A stretch of DNA of 64,000 nt from Labia minor (lineage: Eukaryota > Arthropoda > Insecta > Dermaptera > Spongiphoridae). The stretch is from contig OY720345.1 in assembly GCA_963082975.1 (NCBI GenBank), positions 78,957,034 to 79,021,033 on the forward strand. The letters are read 5' to 3'. Position 1 is the first letter of the stretch; the number at the start of each line of letters is the position of its first letter. Positions 11,689-23,879 of this stretch are shown here, piece by piece. The notes below the pieces were generated by a model. The model worked only from the letters and a program-made list of their open reading frames with translations, did not search any database and was not told the origin of the DNA. The position numbers and the translations under genes were made by a program.

Positions 11689-12101
11689 CAGCCCTGGCCA
11701 ACCCAAATGACTCTGGGCCTCTTTGATTAGGGGGCCGCATTTTAGGGAAATGTGCAACAATGTATTAAAAAACACTTGTAATACTTTCTTGATACTTAAT
11801 GTTTAATGTTTTTATTTATTATTTTTAGGCTTCTTTTTTTTAAATAAAAATAATAATAACAATTTAAAATAAAAAAATATTTTCTTTATTAATTACTATT
11901 ATTTCTAACTCTTTTCTTCCTTTTTATGGAATCAAATATGAAGTTTAAAAATTGTAAATAAAAGAATTAATTAATATTATATTTGAATATACAGACGAGA
12001 AATGAAAGTTACAAAAGAAATATAAAGTTATAACTGGCGGGCCGCACAATTTTTCACGGTGGGCCGCATGCGGCCCGAGGGCCGCGGGTTGGCCAGTCCT
12101 G
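11689..12101. mobile_element. hAT-type MITE (CAG-nnCTGGCCAACCC ends)
   Basis: 413 bp, ends CAGCCCTGGCCAACCC and CAGGACTGGCCAACCC. The 8-bp duplication TTTTATTA at 11681-11688 and 12102-12109 is perfect. GGGCCGC blocks sit inside each end. The same family occurs at 22699-23103 and 44857-45197. Confidence 0.9.
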
Positions 12102-12109
12102 TTTTATTA

Positions 12110-13256
12110 TAAATTATTTTGCTAATAAGAAACCATTCTTTATCTATAAAGTTTTTCACGCTCATTTAATAAATAAATAAATAAATAGAAATTTAATTTT
12201 TTATATTAAATATGTAATATAATTTAATATGTTTGTTAGAATGTAAGATAGATATGTTGATATATATAAAGAGGTAATTAGATGAGACAACTTGAGGGGC
12301 ATGACTATTTTTTAAACATACATGCAATAATAATTTATCCCATTAAAAAGAAAAACATTATATAATAGTTAACAACAAATTTTCGAGTCCAACTATGTTT
12401 AATTTAATAATATGTAAATATCATATATATTCCATTTATTTGGCAAAGCAGTTATAGTTCGTTGAAAAAATAATTAAACGCATCATAAGATCTTCAATGA
12501 CCAAAAGAAAACCAGAACTTTTTATTACTAAACCGTTAGGATAAATCTTAAAATTTTATTTATTTTAAAATAACTGACTGAGACCTCTTCAACTATTCAT
12601 TTAAATAATATAGATATAATATATATATATATAAATATTTTTTTTTATATAACTTGGAGGATATATTCCAAAGAACTCCTCACTCCTTCAATTTTGTACA
12701 TATATTGAAATGTTTAAAAAATGTAACTAAATAAATGGTTAAGGCACATTTTAGTGTTTTAATTAACCGCATCTTTTTTTTGTAGAAAAAAATGAATTCA
12801 GATACACAAAAATGTTATTAAATTTATCTATATTTTCTATATAGTATAAATTTTTTTAATTGTTCTTTTATTTTTCTATTTTTTGAAAAAATATGATATA
12901 CCCATATATTTATTATTTAATATTTTTAATTAAAATTATTTAAAATTATTTGAGATATTGAATTGATTGGAGCACAATTATTTTCCCAACATATAGGCAC
13001 GTTACCTACATACACTCTCAAACATACATACAAAATAAAAAAATATAACCAAATTCCCATTCATGGTTTTTGTATTATGATCAGTAAATTCAAAACGATT
13101 TATATAATCGCAGAACTTGAAAAATAAAAAATATTTCTCTTTCTCAAAAAACAAAAAACAAAAAATATAAAATACATAAAATATAAATCGAATTAATATT
13201 TATAAATATGTTTAGAAATTCTTTAAATATAAATTATATATTATATAGTTATATTT
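12110..13256. other. AT-rich intergenic DNA
   Basis: AT runs near 12617-12632 and no coding signal. Confidence 0.4.
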
Positions 13257-13498
13257 AGTGGCGTAGCGTGATCTATTATGTTCTATTATGTTGGGGGTCA
13301 CGGGGTGGTCCGGGGGTCTCCCCCCAAACAAAATAAATTATTTATTTATTCATAACGTTTAGACTATTCTTATACGTAATTTAAAGATGCTTTTTATTCT
13401 TTTGGGTTCTCAGTTACAAAACTAATCACTTTTAAATTTATTTTTTTGTACAATGTTTGGGGGGGGGGGGCACGCCCCCCCCCGGCTCGACACCACTG
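13257..13498. mobile_element. MITE with CAGTGG-like ends and G/C runs, copy 1
   Basis: It begins AGTGGCGTAGCGTGATC and ends GCTCGACACCACTG (complement CAGTGGTGTCGAGC). G runs (13460-13471) and C runs sit beside the right end. The interior is shared with 29907-30098. No clear target duplication. Confidence 0.55.
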
Positions 13499-13779
13499 GT
13501 AATATATAATTAATTCTAAATCATATACTGTCGAATTTCTTTTTTGTTTTGTTTTTTTGTCTTTGTATAAATTGATAATTCAATTAAAAGAAATATATAT
13601 ATTCATTAGTTGTGGTTTAAATAGAAAGTAAAAAAAAGAAGAATTTGTTGTTGTCATACATAAGTAGGTAGGTTGAAGATGTAAGATTACATCTCAAGAT
13701 AACAATTCTAAATGGATTTTTGTCGTTTCTCTTTTTCGAATGTGAAATCTTCAAGGGGTGTTTGTGTGTTTGTGAGTGA

Positions 13780-14130
13780 GTGAGTGCATGAATGGTGGAG
13801 TTATTTTTGTCATCCTGTCATCCCGTGGTCCCGAGCAACAACGACGCAACAGCAAAGTGCGTGTCTGTCTGCCTGTTTGATTTGCGTTGCTCATGCTCAG
13901 AGCCACTTAAACGGATGCTTGCGCGCGAGGTCTCTTTCCGCTCGCAACCGACCAGGCAGCCAGGAGTAGCCAGGAGTAGAACATCCTACTCTCCTTGTCC
14001 CACGCATGGTATTCATTAATAAGCTATCCTTGTTCATTGGCGCAGCTGCCTATCGACCGGCGGTGCAACTGCGCCTCTTGACTTGCGCGCGCCATGCCAT
14101 GCATCCCATTGAATGGATGCACCTTCCTTC
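13780..14130. promoter_or_regulatory. GC/CpG-rich island 4
   Basis: A repeat-free block of mixed-complexity, CpG-containing sequence. It includes GCGCGCCATGCCATGC (two GCCAT Pho/YY1 cores), the homeodomain-like ATTCATTAATAAG and a TTGTTCATTGG. The short open frames on the + strand start at the same place in different frames and have no protein-like features. Candidate enhancer. Confidence 0.35.
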
Positions 14131-14259
14131 TATCATTCCTTTCTGTCTCTCTCCTTAACTAAACCCTTAATAAAATAATATATCCTAAATAAAAATAAAT
14201 CAGATATATCTATATATATCATTAATAAATAAACGATCAAAATAAACATAATAATTAAA

Positions 14260-14480
14260 TCTTATCTTCTTATGAGAGTAAAAATTGTTTGTTTGTTTCT
14301 CTGTTTCTCTGTTTGTTTCATTGTTCTCAAAAACCGCTCTAACGATTTTTTTGAAATTCACACCAGAGATAGTATTTATAAAGAAAAATTGAGTTTTATT
14401 GATCACATCTCACGAAAACTACATCTTTATTAGTTTTTTTCTTCTAAATTTAAATGTATATATGTGACGTCACAACCACC
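14260..14480 (+). mobile_element. Helitron-like fragment, 5' end
   Basis: It starts TCTTATCTTCTTATGAG after a host A. GTTTGTTTGTTTC and the shared block with CTCAAAAACCGCTC, GAAATTCACACC and GATCACATCTC follow, as at 2009-2280 and 47335-47510. It contains TGACGTCA near 14463. Confidence 0.55.
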
Positions 14481-14683
14481 GCCTGTGAGATATATACATA
14501 TCTATTCTTAAAATAAAATTAAAAATATTTATATTATATTCATATATTTGATTTTTTTTCACAATGTTTAGTAGAAGATTTATCTTTATATTCGTTTCGA
14601 TATATAGGAGAATTAAATGACGTTATCAATTTATTATACTCCGGTAAATATTATAAAATATTATATACTAAATATTCAATTGG

Positions 14684-14890
14684 ACGACCGGGACCCCGAG
14701 GCTTGGCTCGGTACATAAGTTTAAAAAAATAATTCATTATTATTGAGTTTGAATTAAAAAATATTGATATACAATTCTTTAATTTTTTTTTACAATTATT
14801 AAATGTTGCATCATTGCATCAATCTGATTAAAATGAATGGATCTGGGGTCCTCAATAATCAAACAAACAATTTTAGCTAGCATAATAAGA
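14684..14890 (-). mobile_element. Short Helitron-like element with GC hairpin
   Basis: On the - strand it starts TCTTATTATGCTAGC after A (14890 downward). It ends near a GC-rich hairpin, plus-strand CCCCGAGGCTTGGCTCGG. An internal block with GATTAATGCATC-like sequence (TGCATCAATCTGATTAAAAT on the + strand) is shared with 45715-45960 and 46735-46800. Confidence 0.5.
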
Positions 14891-15304
14891 TTAATCCAAG
14901 TAATATCGTCTATTTCTATTCGACACTATTTTCAGTTATGAAATGAACAGTCAGTAGAGAGTAAAAAAATTATAATTGTAATATTATATACTAAATATTC
15001 AATCAGTATATTAGATAAAACATTTATTTGTGTGTTTTTGTGTTCTTACTTTAAATATTTTTTAATTTAATCAGTAAATTAATTATATATTATTATTGTA
15101 AATGTCCCTTCATATATTGTGATTCCATCCATCTTACTTACTTGAAAATGAAAATCCAATTATGAGATCAAAATTAAAATTATTTAATCATATAATCTTG
15201 AAAATGTGTTCAGTGTTTATTTAAAAAGGCCAATATATTAAAAAAATTAAATTATAAATATAATAAAAATTATACATAATATACATATAATATATTGTAT
15301 ATAT
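14891..15304. other. AT-rich intergenic DNA
   Basis: No feature recognised. Confidence 0.4.
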
Positions 15305-15680
15305 AAAATTATTATCAAAGGGAATCAAGACCATGGACGCATAGGAAGGGACGTAAGAGAGATAGAACAAGGGCTCAGGATAGGGACATTTGGAGAAATG
15401 TGGCCAAGAACTTTCGAGTATTTTTGAGCTATATAAATAGATAGATATAACATATACAATAATAATATATATAATTAATTTACTGATTAAATCAAAATAT
15501 ATTTTAAATAAGAACACAAAAAGAAATGAATGTTTTATGTAATATAATGATTGAAACAAAATGGATGAAAACCTTTTACTACTTTTAACCAAATACGATG
15601 TACCACTCGGGGGTACAGGGGGCGGAGCCCCCGTCCAGCTGTGAAGAGCGCCGAAGGCGCTCTGACCAGTTGGTAAAAAA
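15305..15680 (+). mobile_element. 3' end of the same non-LTR family, with two hairpins
   Basis: Aligns with 1120-1443: GGGACGTAAGAGAGAT, CTCAGGATAGGGACA, GAGAAATGTGG, AAGAACTTTCGA, then ATTGAAACAAAATGGATG. It ends with two good hairpins at 15608-15665 (GGGGGC-GGA-GCCCCC and AGCGCC-GAA-GGCGCT). Coding potential is lost. Confidence 0.6.
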
Positions 15681-15892
15681 TTTAATCTAGAAAGCGTAAC
15701 TCAGGCAAATAATAAATATACAACTTACGAGATGGAATATAATTACTCTACTAAGTTCATTTAACATATAAAATAGAAAATATATATAAATATACTTATT
15801 AATTAATAATTAATTATTAAAAATAAATAAGCATTAATAATATTCAATTGAAGTAATTAATATAAATTATATTAATAATATAAAATAAATGA

Positions 15893-16138
15893 AGGCGCCA
15901 CAGGGTGAGAGGCTAGCCTCGCTGTGGTCCAGGGTTCAAGTCCCAGGCCTGGCAAGGGAATTTCTCTAGCTGGAGTCTATGAGACAGAGTCAACCCAGCC
16001 TCCGGGATCAATATTGGGAAGCTACTTGATAAAAAGTAGCGCCTCCGATCAAGAAAATCAAGGTAAAGGTTGAGGACCCGTTCTACTGATCATAGGACAC
16101 GTCATTGATATAACCGACTTGATAGGCGTTTTTTTTTT
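15893..16138 (+). mobile_element. tRNA-derived SINE
   Basis: The B box GGTTCAAGTCC at 15933-15943 fits the pol III internal promoter GGTTCRANNCC. The A box just upstream is degenerate. A tRNA-unrelated body follows (CTCTAGCTGGAGTC, CAACCCAGCCTCCGGGATC) and the copy ends in a run of ten T (16129-16138), a pol III terminator. A diverged second copy is cut by the end of the window (63940-64000). Confidence 0.65.
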
Positions 16139-16955
16139 ATAATTTCAAAAAAATATTTAATTACAAGATGGAAAATGACGGCATTGAAAAAATATAATAA
16201 AAGTTAGAATTATTTTTAATACATAAAAACATGATTGATGGGTAACGGGTAGATTCTTTTCTAAAATACCAATAGAAAAGATTTCTACTTCAGGGAGTAG
16301 CGTCCCTGCCCTCACGTGAGCTCATGATTCTTCTACCTAGACCTAGAGGAATCATGCCTTTTAGCCGTTGACTCCTTTCCATCCATTCCCTTATTATTCC
16401 TCCTCCCTTGATCCTTCAAAGGTAGGAGGTACAAAAATCTCAGAGGGTTTATATATATATATATATATATATTAATATAATAAATTTTCTTTACATCATG
16501 GCATGTTATTTTCAAATAAATAATTATCAACTAATATATTTATGATATTTTTTGAATTTGTTCTTAATTCATATACTATATTTATTTATTTATAGCTTTT
16601 CTCATTGGTTCACAATATTACATTATTTTCATTTTAATATTTTTTTTTTTACAAAATACTAATTAATTCAAACACTTCATATAATAATTAAATTTAAAAT
16701 TTAAATAAATAAATTTTTTTTATATCATATAAAATTTATTAATTATCTATAATTATTTATCATTTATATCAAATTTATAAATTTGTGAATTTTATTTCTT
16801 AATAAATTCATAAATTATTATAACAAATGTATACATAATTTCAACTTTAATATTATTATAAAGATACTTAATGCAAAAGTGCACTTCAAAATTAAATCAA
16901 TATTATAATATTTTATATTTAAATGTTATATTAATGCTGCCTATGGGTCTTTTTT
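16139..16955. other. AT-rich DNA with an AT microsatellite
   Basis: (AT)n at 16449-16472. A slightly GC-richer stretch at 16290-16445 (GTAGCGTCCCTGCCCTCACG, CCTAGACCTAGAGG) has no recognised identity. Confidence 0.35.
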
Positions 16956-16956
16956 A

Positions 16957-17549
16957 CTATCTCGCCAGAGATAGTATTGCGATCACGAAAATTTTCGATG
17001 TTGAGATTTTGATGTTTTTATACGTTTTGAAGGTTCCTGAATCATTTTCACTAAGGTTGAGAAAAATGTCTGTGTGTGTGTGTGTGTGTGTATGTAGACA
17101 AGATTACGCAAAAACGGTTTGAGCTAGAATGATGAAATTTGGTACATGAGCATTATTCAAAATTCGTAGTTTTCTATCAACTTTTGAGAAATGTAGCTCA
17201 ACCGGAAGAGGGTCATTACCTACAACGTTTTGATTTTTTTTCTCTAAAGTGACCGTAAAAATAAAGATATATGTTTGATAATTTTTCACATGATTAAAGA
17301 TTGTATAAAACTGCTATATATAGAATTTCAGCTTGATTGATTCGCTGAAATTACCAGAATTAATTTTTTAACACTGCAATTCTCACGCGCCAACATGTGA
17401 CGTGGTGCCATCAACAAAAAGCCAAACATGCGCTGGTTTAATATTTATTATTTATAATTTATAATTAATTAAATTTAATTTAAATATAATATATTATGTT
17501 ATTTAATCCAATTCAAATTGCGAGATAGTCGAGTGGAGACACTCCAGCT
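16957..17549 (+). mobile_element. Helentron-associated (HINE-like) element, most complete copy
   Basis: The 5' end is a perfect hairpin CTATCTC-GCCA-GAGATAG following a T run. The complement of its first nine bases, GCGAGATAG, recurs near the 3' end (17520-17528). It is followed by a second hairpin GAGTG-GAGA-CACTC and the terminal CCAGCT. A 5' terminal repeat paired with a subterminal 3' repeat plus a 3' hairpin, in a T-rich target, is the Helentron/Helitron2 arrangement. The interior holds a GT microsatellite (17070-17092) and no ORF. Other copies are at 28265-28303, 42828-42970, 43297-43852 and 59227-59608. Confidence 0.7.
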
Positions 17550-19129
17550 AATTTTTTTTATATTTAGATATATATTAGATCACAAATTGGATTTCTGTGG
17601 AAATTTTGAAATTTGGGTCAATTACTTTACTTTTACCTTATATTTCTTTAAATTCATATGCAAGTTTTACTGAATAGAGCATATATAAATAAATGAAAGT
17701 AAAAAAAAAAATAAAAATTTTTCGAATTATGTCATAGGATTTTTAACGATGAAAATGATGGATGATGATAGTTATATTAACAATTGTACACTGAAATTAA
17801 TAAAAAAAGGTAAAATTAAGATTTCAATTGCTTTTTCTTTTCATGAAATCGGAACTGTTTTCTTGAACGAATCTCTCAATGAAAAAGGATGAGATTAAAT
17901 GAAGACAAAAATAAGAAAAAAAAAATTGCATCATATTGGCGTCATTGACGCTTGAATGAATCCTCTGGACGAATCCGCCGTTTCGGTTGAATTCACAAGT
18001 AAGCAAACCAGCCGAGAAGGTGTTTGTTTCTAAAATCACTCCCGCACTTTTAATAACTCACATAAAAAAAAAAATACGAAAAACAAAATAAAATTTAGTT
18101 ATATAAAAAGGTATAATTAGATGACTTTAATAACGAAAATGATTCAATGTTCGCAAAACCTCAACTTGAATGCATAATTTAATTTTGTGATTTTTTTTTT
18201 TATTTTATTTTATTTGATTTTTTGTTAAATATTTTTTCAAAATATTATTTGAAAATGGATAAATGATTTTGAAATTACTCTTAACAAAAAAAAAGAATGA
18301 TATCATTTAATTAATTAAATTAACTATCGTTGATTCAAATTTTTTTTTGAAATATAAATATGATAGTAATAAATTGTATTCAAGAAATAAATATAGTTAT
18401 TATTTTTCAATTATTTAGAGCATTTCTATTGAATATCATTACCCAGAGTTTTTATAGTCGATGGATTAAAATTTTTTTTTTTTTTAATAGTTAATTTTTA
18501 TTTTTGTAATTGTAAGTCTAACGAGCAATTACATGTCATTCATAAAAACATTAAATCGATCAAGTTGTGCGAAAAATGAAGTTGAAATGGGTGAGGAATA
18601 TATGTATATATATTTGTCTGCAAATTGCTCAGAATTAACCTGGAGAAAATATGAGTTTAGAATTTTTTATGTCTGTCTGTTCGAGAAATTGTAGGGTATA
18701 GATTCTAAATTGGCTGGACCGATTATTATGAAATTATATTCTATAAATTTTATCAAAATATAAACCAAAAACTCATAAATTAATTTTTTAAAATATATAT
18801 CAATCTTCATTTCTCAATTATATGTGGGAAATGCCTATCTTCTAATATCTCTATGGATTCTTACCAAATCGGTAATCATTTCATCATAAAAATGTTATCC
18901 GTTAATTTATTTTTGTTTTTTAATTTATAATATTTTGTGAATTTGTTTTTGTTTTTTAATTACAATGGAGTTTCCGGTTTGTTTATATATCAATATATCC
19001 TCTTTAAGTTTACATTTATAAAAATCTTTTTGTTTTTTTTTTTAATAATTATTTTACTTGTTTAATATAAAGATTAATATTTAAAAATATATCAAAATAT
19101 ACAAAATATTTCGATTATATATTAACGCT
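17550..19129. other. AT-rich intergenic DNA with a few higher-complexity patches
   Basis: A patch at 17930-18050 holds the palindrome GCGTCATTGACGC and several CpGs. A patch at 18640-18730 (TCTGTCTGTTCGAGAAATTG, GGCTGGACCGATTATTATGA) resembles the interior of arthropod Helitrons. No convincing gene. Confidence 0.3.
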
Positions 19130-19205
19130 AAAGGGGTACAGGGGGGCAGAGACGCTTGTCTAGGTGCGAAAAACAACGAAGGCGTTCTGAGTAGAAGTAG
19201 TAATA
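19130..19205 (+). repeat. Degenerate GC hairpin tail
   Basis: GGGGTACAGGGGGGCAGAG and the CGAAGGCGTTCTGAGTAG block match the tail at 15608-15675, without the coding part. Confidence 0.5.
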
Positions 19206-21873
19206 ATAGAAAAGGGAATTGTTCTTCATATGGAAAAATAAAAAAATATGTCTAAATAAGACAAAAATAGAAATAATTAATCATATTCAATTATAATGTC
19301 TATTATAATAATATTATATAATACCTTTCTCTAATATCGTGTAAATATTACTTAAAGATAATAATTTTATCTATTCATAGTAAGTATATCTTGATTATTT
19401 TTTATAAAGAATACTTCAACCATATTAAATTTAATTTTTTTAAATATTAATTGGTCCAATTTTCACTCTACCTAATAATTTAGTATTTCAATTAATATAA
19501 AAATACCTTTCAAGAATACTATTTATTATATATATTTTTAATTCATAATTACGCTTCTACGGATATATAATTAAAAAGTAAAAACAAACACGAAAAGTAA
19601 TTATAAATTTTAAAATATAAATTTATCATTAGAGATGATTCTATAGAAAAATAAATTTTACAAATACTATTGAAACTTTTCAAAAAGAATCCCTTCAAAC
19701 GAGGATAGAATAAGAATCAAAAATAAATGGAATGTGAATGAAATTTTAAGATGCATTTGAACGATCACAGAATAGAAACTTTCTAGGCGATTTTCTCTTA
19801 TTTGGAGCTGTTTATACGTTGCAGGTAGATAAGTCGATTTCCCAGAGAATGTCCTCTTAATCATTCTAGTCTCCGGGTGACCTGACGTCACGCTTGGCCT
19901 CCACTTTTTTTTTCTTTTCTACTGTTAGTATACATACATATATATATATAAAATTCAAAGATGAGCCATGTTAAAGAAATGAAATATTATTTTCAAGTGA
20001 TTTTCATTGATTGATTAATTTAATTTTTAATTTTAATTTAATCTACGTTCTGACTTATCATTTGAATTTATAGTACCACTATACATATATTTATTATTAC
20101 CGGATGTTCCATTGCATGTCATTCTATCAATCCCATTTAGATAATTTATCATTACAAAATTCTAAAAACAATTACCATTCTTCATATTAATTTAATTAAT
20201 TTAATTTTGTAAATAAATTTTACATAACATTTTAAATGTTTTTTAATATCTATTTATTTTAATCTATTTAAAATAAAATATAAATTTGTATTTATCAGGT
20301 TTATTTATTCTTTTTTTTACCTTAAGATTAAATATTTAATCATGTAAAAAAGTCTTGTGTTTATTAAATTTTATTGTATTGTATTTTATATGCAATTTTT
20401 AATTATTTTGATGTGATTCATGAGATTCGAGATCAAATTTATAATAATTAATTGATTAATAATTGATATGTCCTCCATTTTTGTAATGAATGTTTGATAT
20501 TTATTTAATTTTCTTATTAATCAAATTTAAATTGATCTTTATTTTTATCTTTAACAGTAGGTGTATTGAATATATGTATATTATTTAGATTTAAATAAAC
20601 GTTTCATAATTCAACATTTCCATTCATTCTCTATGAAAATATTCATTAAATTAGAATTCTCATAAAACATATATTTTTTTTAAATTATATAATATAAATA
20701 ATAATGATATTTAAATACAATAATTTAGAAAATTTCATTTAAATATTTATTATTTAAATAAAATCTAAATCAAAATAGAATAATATTATTAAAACTAGAA
20801 AGTTTTTATTATTTCGTTGATGTTGATGGATTATTAAAATTTCGAATGTATTTATATCAAAAAATTTTATGATATCAACTTTAGGCTTCAATGATTTAGT
20901 CACCAATCTGAAACATTTATTTTTTCTACCTTCTTTTGATTATGATCATTTCTTTTGTATTAATATCGATAAAGAATATGCTGAGTTAAGTAATTTCATA
21001 AAGAGAAATTACTCATTTAAAAAATTTCAAAATAAATTTTAAAAATTTTAATTAGAATGGGTGAATAGGTATAGATTAAAAAGTATACTATCATTAATCC
21101 TGTGTAATTTGATGATTTCTAATGATTCTGATTTTTCGGTATTTTTGTTCTAATGTTATTCTTATAGTTTATAAATTATTTTTATTTATTCTATCAATTC
21201 AATATTAATAAAATTAAAAATAGGTCAATATAATTTTTATTTTTTAATTAAAAATTTTTTAAAATATAAATAGGCAATGATGGAGGGAGTATAATGAGGG
21301 ATCACCTTAACTATTTCTCCTAATATTATTAAAAAATAAAATAAAAAAAATTTTGAAATAAGATTAAAAATCAATTATAGACAAATATTATTTTTATAAA
21401 TTAATTTTAATGAATATTAATCTATATCAATTTATATAAATATTAATAATAATTTAAATTTGTTTCATTATATTTTATAATTTTGTTTCATAATAAAATA
21501 CAATTAAATTGATAGAAATGAAAATTTTAATTCCTTCCGCTTGTTATCATAATTATACAGTGCATTACTATTTAGTAATATTACAACTCAGCTGGCAACT
21601 TCCTCTTGATTCTTAACCTGTGGAAAGGATAATGATCTTATTTAGTTTAATATTCATTTCTAGCGGTATTTTACTAGATGAATGTCGTTGATAATAAAAT
21701 TTATAGAATAGTTCCACTATATACTATTAATAAATATAAATTGGCAAATAAATAGCCATTGTGAAGTAAAATATTTCAATTTAAATATTAATACTGGTAA
21801 ATAATTTTTTATATTTATTTATATATATATATTAATTAATATTTATATTTAATTATTCATTTTTATATTATAA
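19206..21873. other. AT-rich intergenic DNA
   Basis: Mostly featureless. A patch at 19790-19910 is GC-richer and holds a palindromic CRE-like TGACGTCA (CCTGACGTCACG); it is not assigned to any repeat. Confidence 0.35.
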
Positions 21874-22117
21874 TTAACCGTTTGGCCGCTACGCAGCGCC
21901 GTCGCGCTTCGATATATCGTCTCCAATATAGCTACGCGGCGCGGTAGCGCTGTCATTTTAGTGCCAGTTTGTCGGTCGCCGTGGGAGGTTGTTTCTTGCC
22001 GCTCGTGTGTTTTTTAAATAAAAGTGTTCTTTCTCAAGCCTGAAGAGTACGATACATCAGTTTTTATTTTATAAATATTTTTTTTTATATTTTTTTTTCG
22101 CATTGAAAAACGTAGCC

Positions 22118-23389
22118 ATGTCGAGTGATGATAATATTTCGGACTCTGAATTGAGTTCTAATTTCACATCTGAGAATGAATCTTTGGACACGATTGATGT
22201 AAGCAGTGATGACGATAGTGTAGTTGGTCATAGAAAGAAAAGATTGAGAGTGGAAAGTAAATCTTCAGAATCGTCTTCTTCTTCTTCTTCTTCAGAAACG
22301 GAAGATCTAACATTCATACCCATTCCACCAACAAAAACATTATTTTACAATGCTTGTCAAACACGCTAATACAGTTTTTCACCAGCATTATGTACCACAT
22401 CAACAACTATCTATTGATGAATCACTGGATGGTACACACTGCGATTCATCAATAAAGCAGTATCTTCCCAGTAAAAAACATCATAACTGGGGAATAAAAT
22501 TCTGGATGTTGTGCGACTCAATAACAAAATACTGCTTAGGATTTTTCTGTTACAAAGGAGCCAATAATGCAGAAGACAGGGATATAATAAAAAAAGACGG
22601 ACTAGGATTTTCAGTGGTAGAAAAGTTATTGTCAGTTGGAAATTATCTACATAAAGGTTATCATTTATTTTTGGAAGGATGGTGTTGAATGGCTATATCA
22701 GAGGTGGCCATCCCAAATGATCTTGCGGGCCACTTTGGAAATGCATCATAACTTCGCGGGCCGCATATAAAATTATACATACCCATATTAGATTTAGACC
22801 CATTATAGATATTGTTTGGTGTGACAAATTGAAAAATAATGAATTTTTATTATGTTTACTATTATTTTTACATATAAACATATATAATATAATAATAATG
22901 ATGATACTGAATGCACATTGTAAAAAATATATAATACTAAAAATTAAAAAAGAAACAACGAAATAAAAAAAATGAAATCATATTTATTTCACTAGTGCGA
23001 TATTTGTTTCATGAGGGCGCAGAATAGAAAAGTGTGATGAATCTCGCGGGCCGCAAAAATGTTTACGGCGGGCTACATGCGGCCCGCGGGTTGGCTACCC
23101 CTGGGCTATATTCTATACAAATCTAACCACAGAAAAAAAAATGTCCCGGCTGCAATTCACATCCGCTATTATTGGACAAATCGAAGAAGAATGGATGACC
23201 TTTAGAAATATGGAAAATGAAGCATCAACTTCAAGCCCAAAATTTGCTTTGGAAAAACTACCTGGACGCAATTTACGGCAGTGTGCGGTCTGCAGTAATA
23301 GGAGGACTGGAATAAAACGTTCCAATCTTATCTGTTGCCGTTGCAAGAAGGGGTTACATGGAATTTGCGCAGCAAAACATAAATGTTAA
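22118..23389 (+). pseudogene. piggyBac transposase, deleted and interrupted
   Basis: The ATG at 22118 starts an acidic, serine-rich N-terminus (MSSDDNISDSELSS; later a run of eight Ser). It soon jumps, by deletion and frameshift near 22350, into part of the DDE domain: QLSIDESLDGTH, KHHNWGIKFWMLCDSITKY, GYHLFLEGW. The SIDES motif carries a catalytic Asp; the later catalytic Asp segment is lost at a stop next to the hAT insertion. After the MITE, 23141-23389 encodes the C-terminus with its cysteine-rich zinc finger (CAVCSNRRTG, LICCRCKKG, HGICAAKHKC). Most of the catalytic core is missing. The conserved C-terminal finger shows the parent was a normal piggyBac-like transposase of roughly 550-600 residues. 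Confidence 0.82.
22699..23103. mobile_element. hAT-type MITE inside the piggyBac element
   Basis: 405 bp. Ends CAGAGGTGGCCATCCC and CAGGGGTAGCCAACCC (right end complemented). The 8-bp duplication GGCTATAT at 22691-22698 and 23104-23111 is perfect. Same family as 11689-12101. Confidence 0.92.
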
Positions 23390-23697
23390 ACTTTTTTTTT
23401 TAATTTTTATTTGGCTTTCCATTTTTTTTTTATAACATACTACTTGTATATCATTTAATTGCCTTCAACAGTTGTTTCCATTAATTCTTTATCTACAAAA
23501 TGTTAAAAGTTTTATGTAAATCGATGTAAAATTGGAGAAGTTATAAAGTATTAAGTAGATATATATTTTTTATTTATTTTATACCAAAATTTCCTTTAGC
23601 GGTTTTGGAATGAATTAGCATTTTCATAGATAGCTGCCAAACGGTTAAACAAATTTATATTGCTTTAAAAATATGATTTTGTAGAAGTAGGGATATA

Positions 23698-23878
23698 CTA
23701 GGTCTGTTAAAAAAAAACGTGACTAACTCTTTCAGTTGTCAAAAACATACTAATCCAAAATGGCTGATAATGTCAACATATGAGAAACATTTGTACCAAC
23801 ATAACAAAAAATTTCGATAATCGAATGTATACAGCCCGCGAAAATTTAAAATTCACCTTTTCTTTTGAACTGTCCTCG
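23698..23878 (-). mobile_element. mariner-derived MITE
   Basis: Ends AGGTCTGTTAAAAAAA and AATTCACC...TTTGAACTGTCCTCG match the ends of the mariner at 31344-32134. It also shares the subterminal TCAGTTGTCAAAAACA, CAAAATGGCTGATAATGTC and TTTCGATAATCGAA blocks. No coding sequence remains. Confidence 0.75.
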
Positions 23879-23879
23879 T

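Larger units (their letters stand above)
21878..23644 (+). mobile_element. piggyBac-family element, internally deleted
   Basis: TTAA at 21874-21877 and 23645-23648 flanks terminal inverted repeats CCGTTTGGCCGCT and CCGTTTGGCAGCT (right end complemented; one mismatch). TTAA targets and short C-rich ends define piggyBac. A CpG-rich subterminal block with near-palindromes (GCTACGCGGCGCGGTAGC) follows the left end. Inside are transposase remnants and a hAT MITE at 22699-23103. The element cannot encode a full transposase. Confidence 0.88.
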
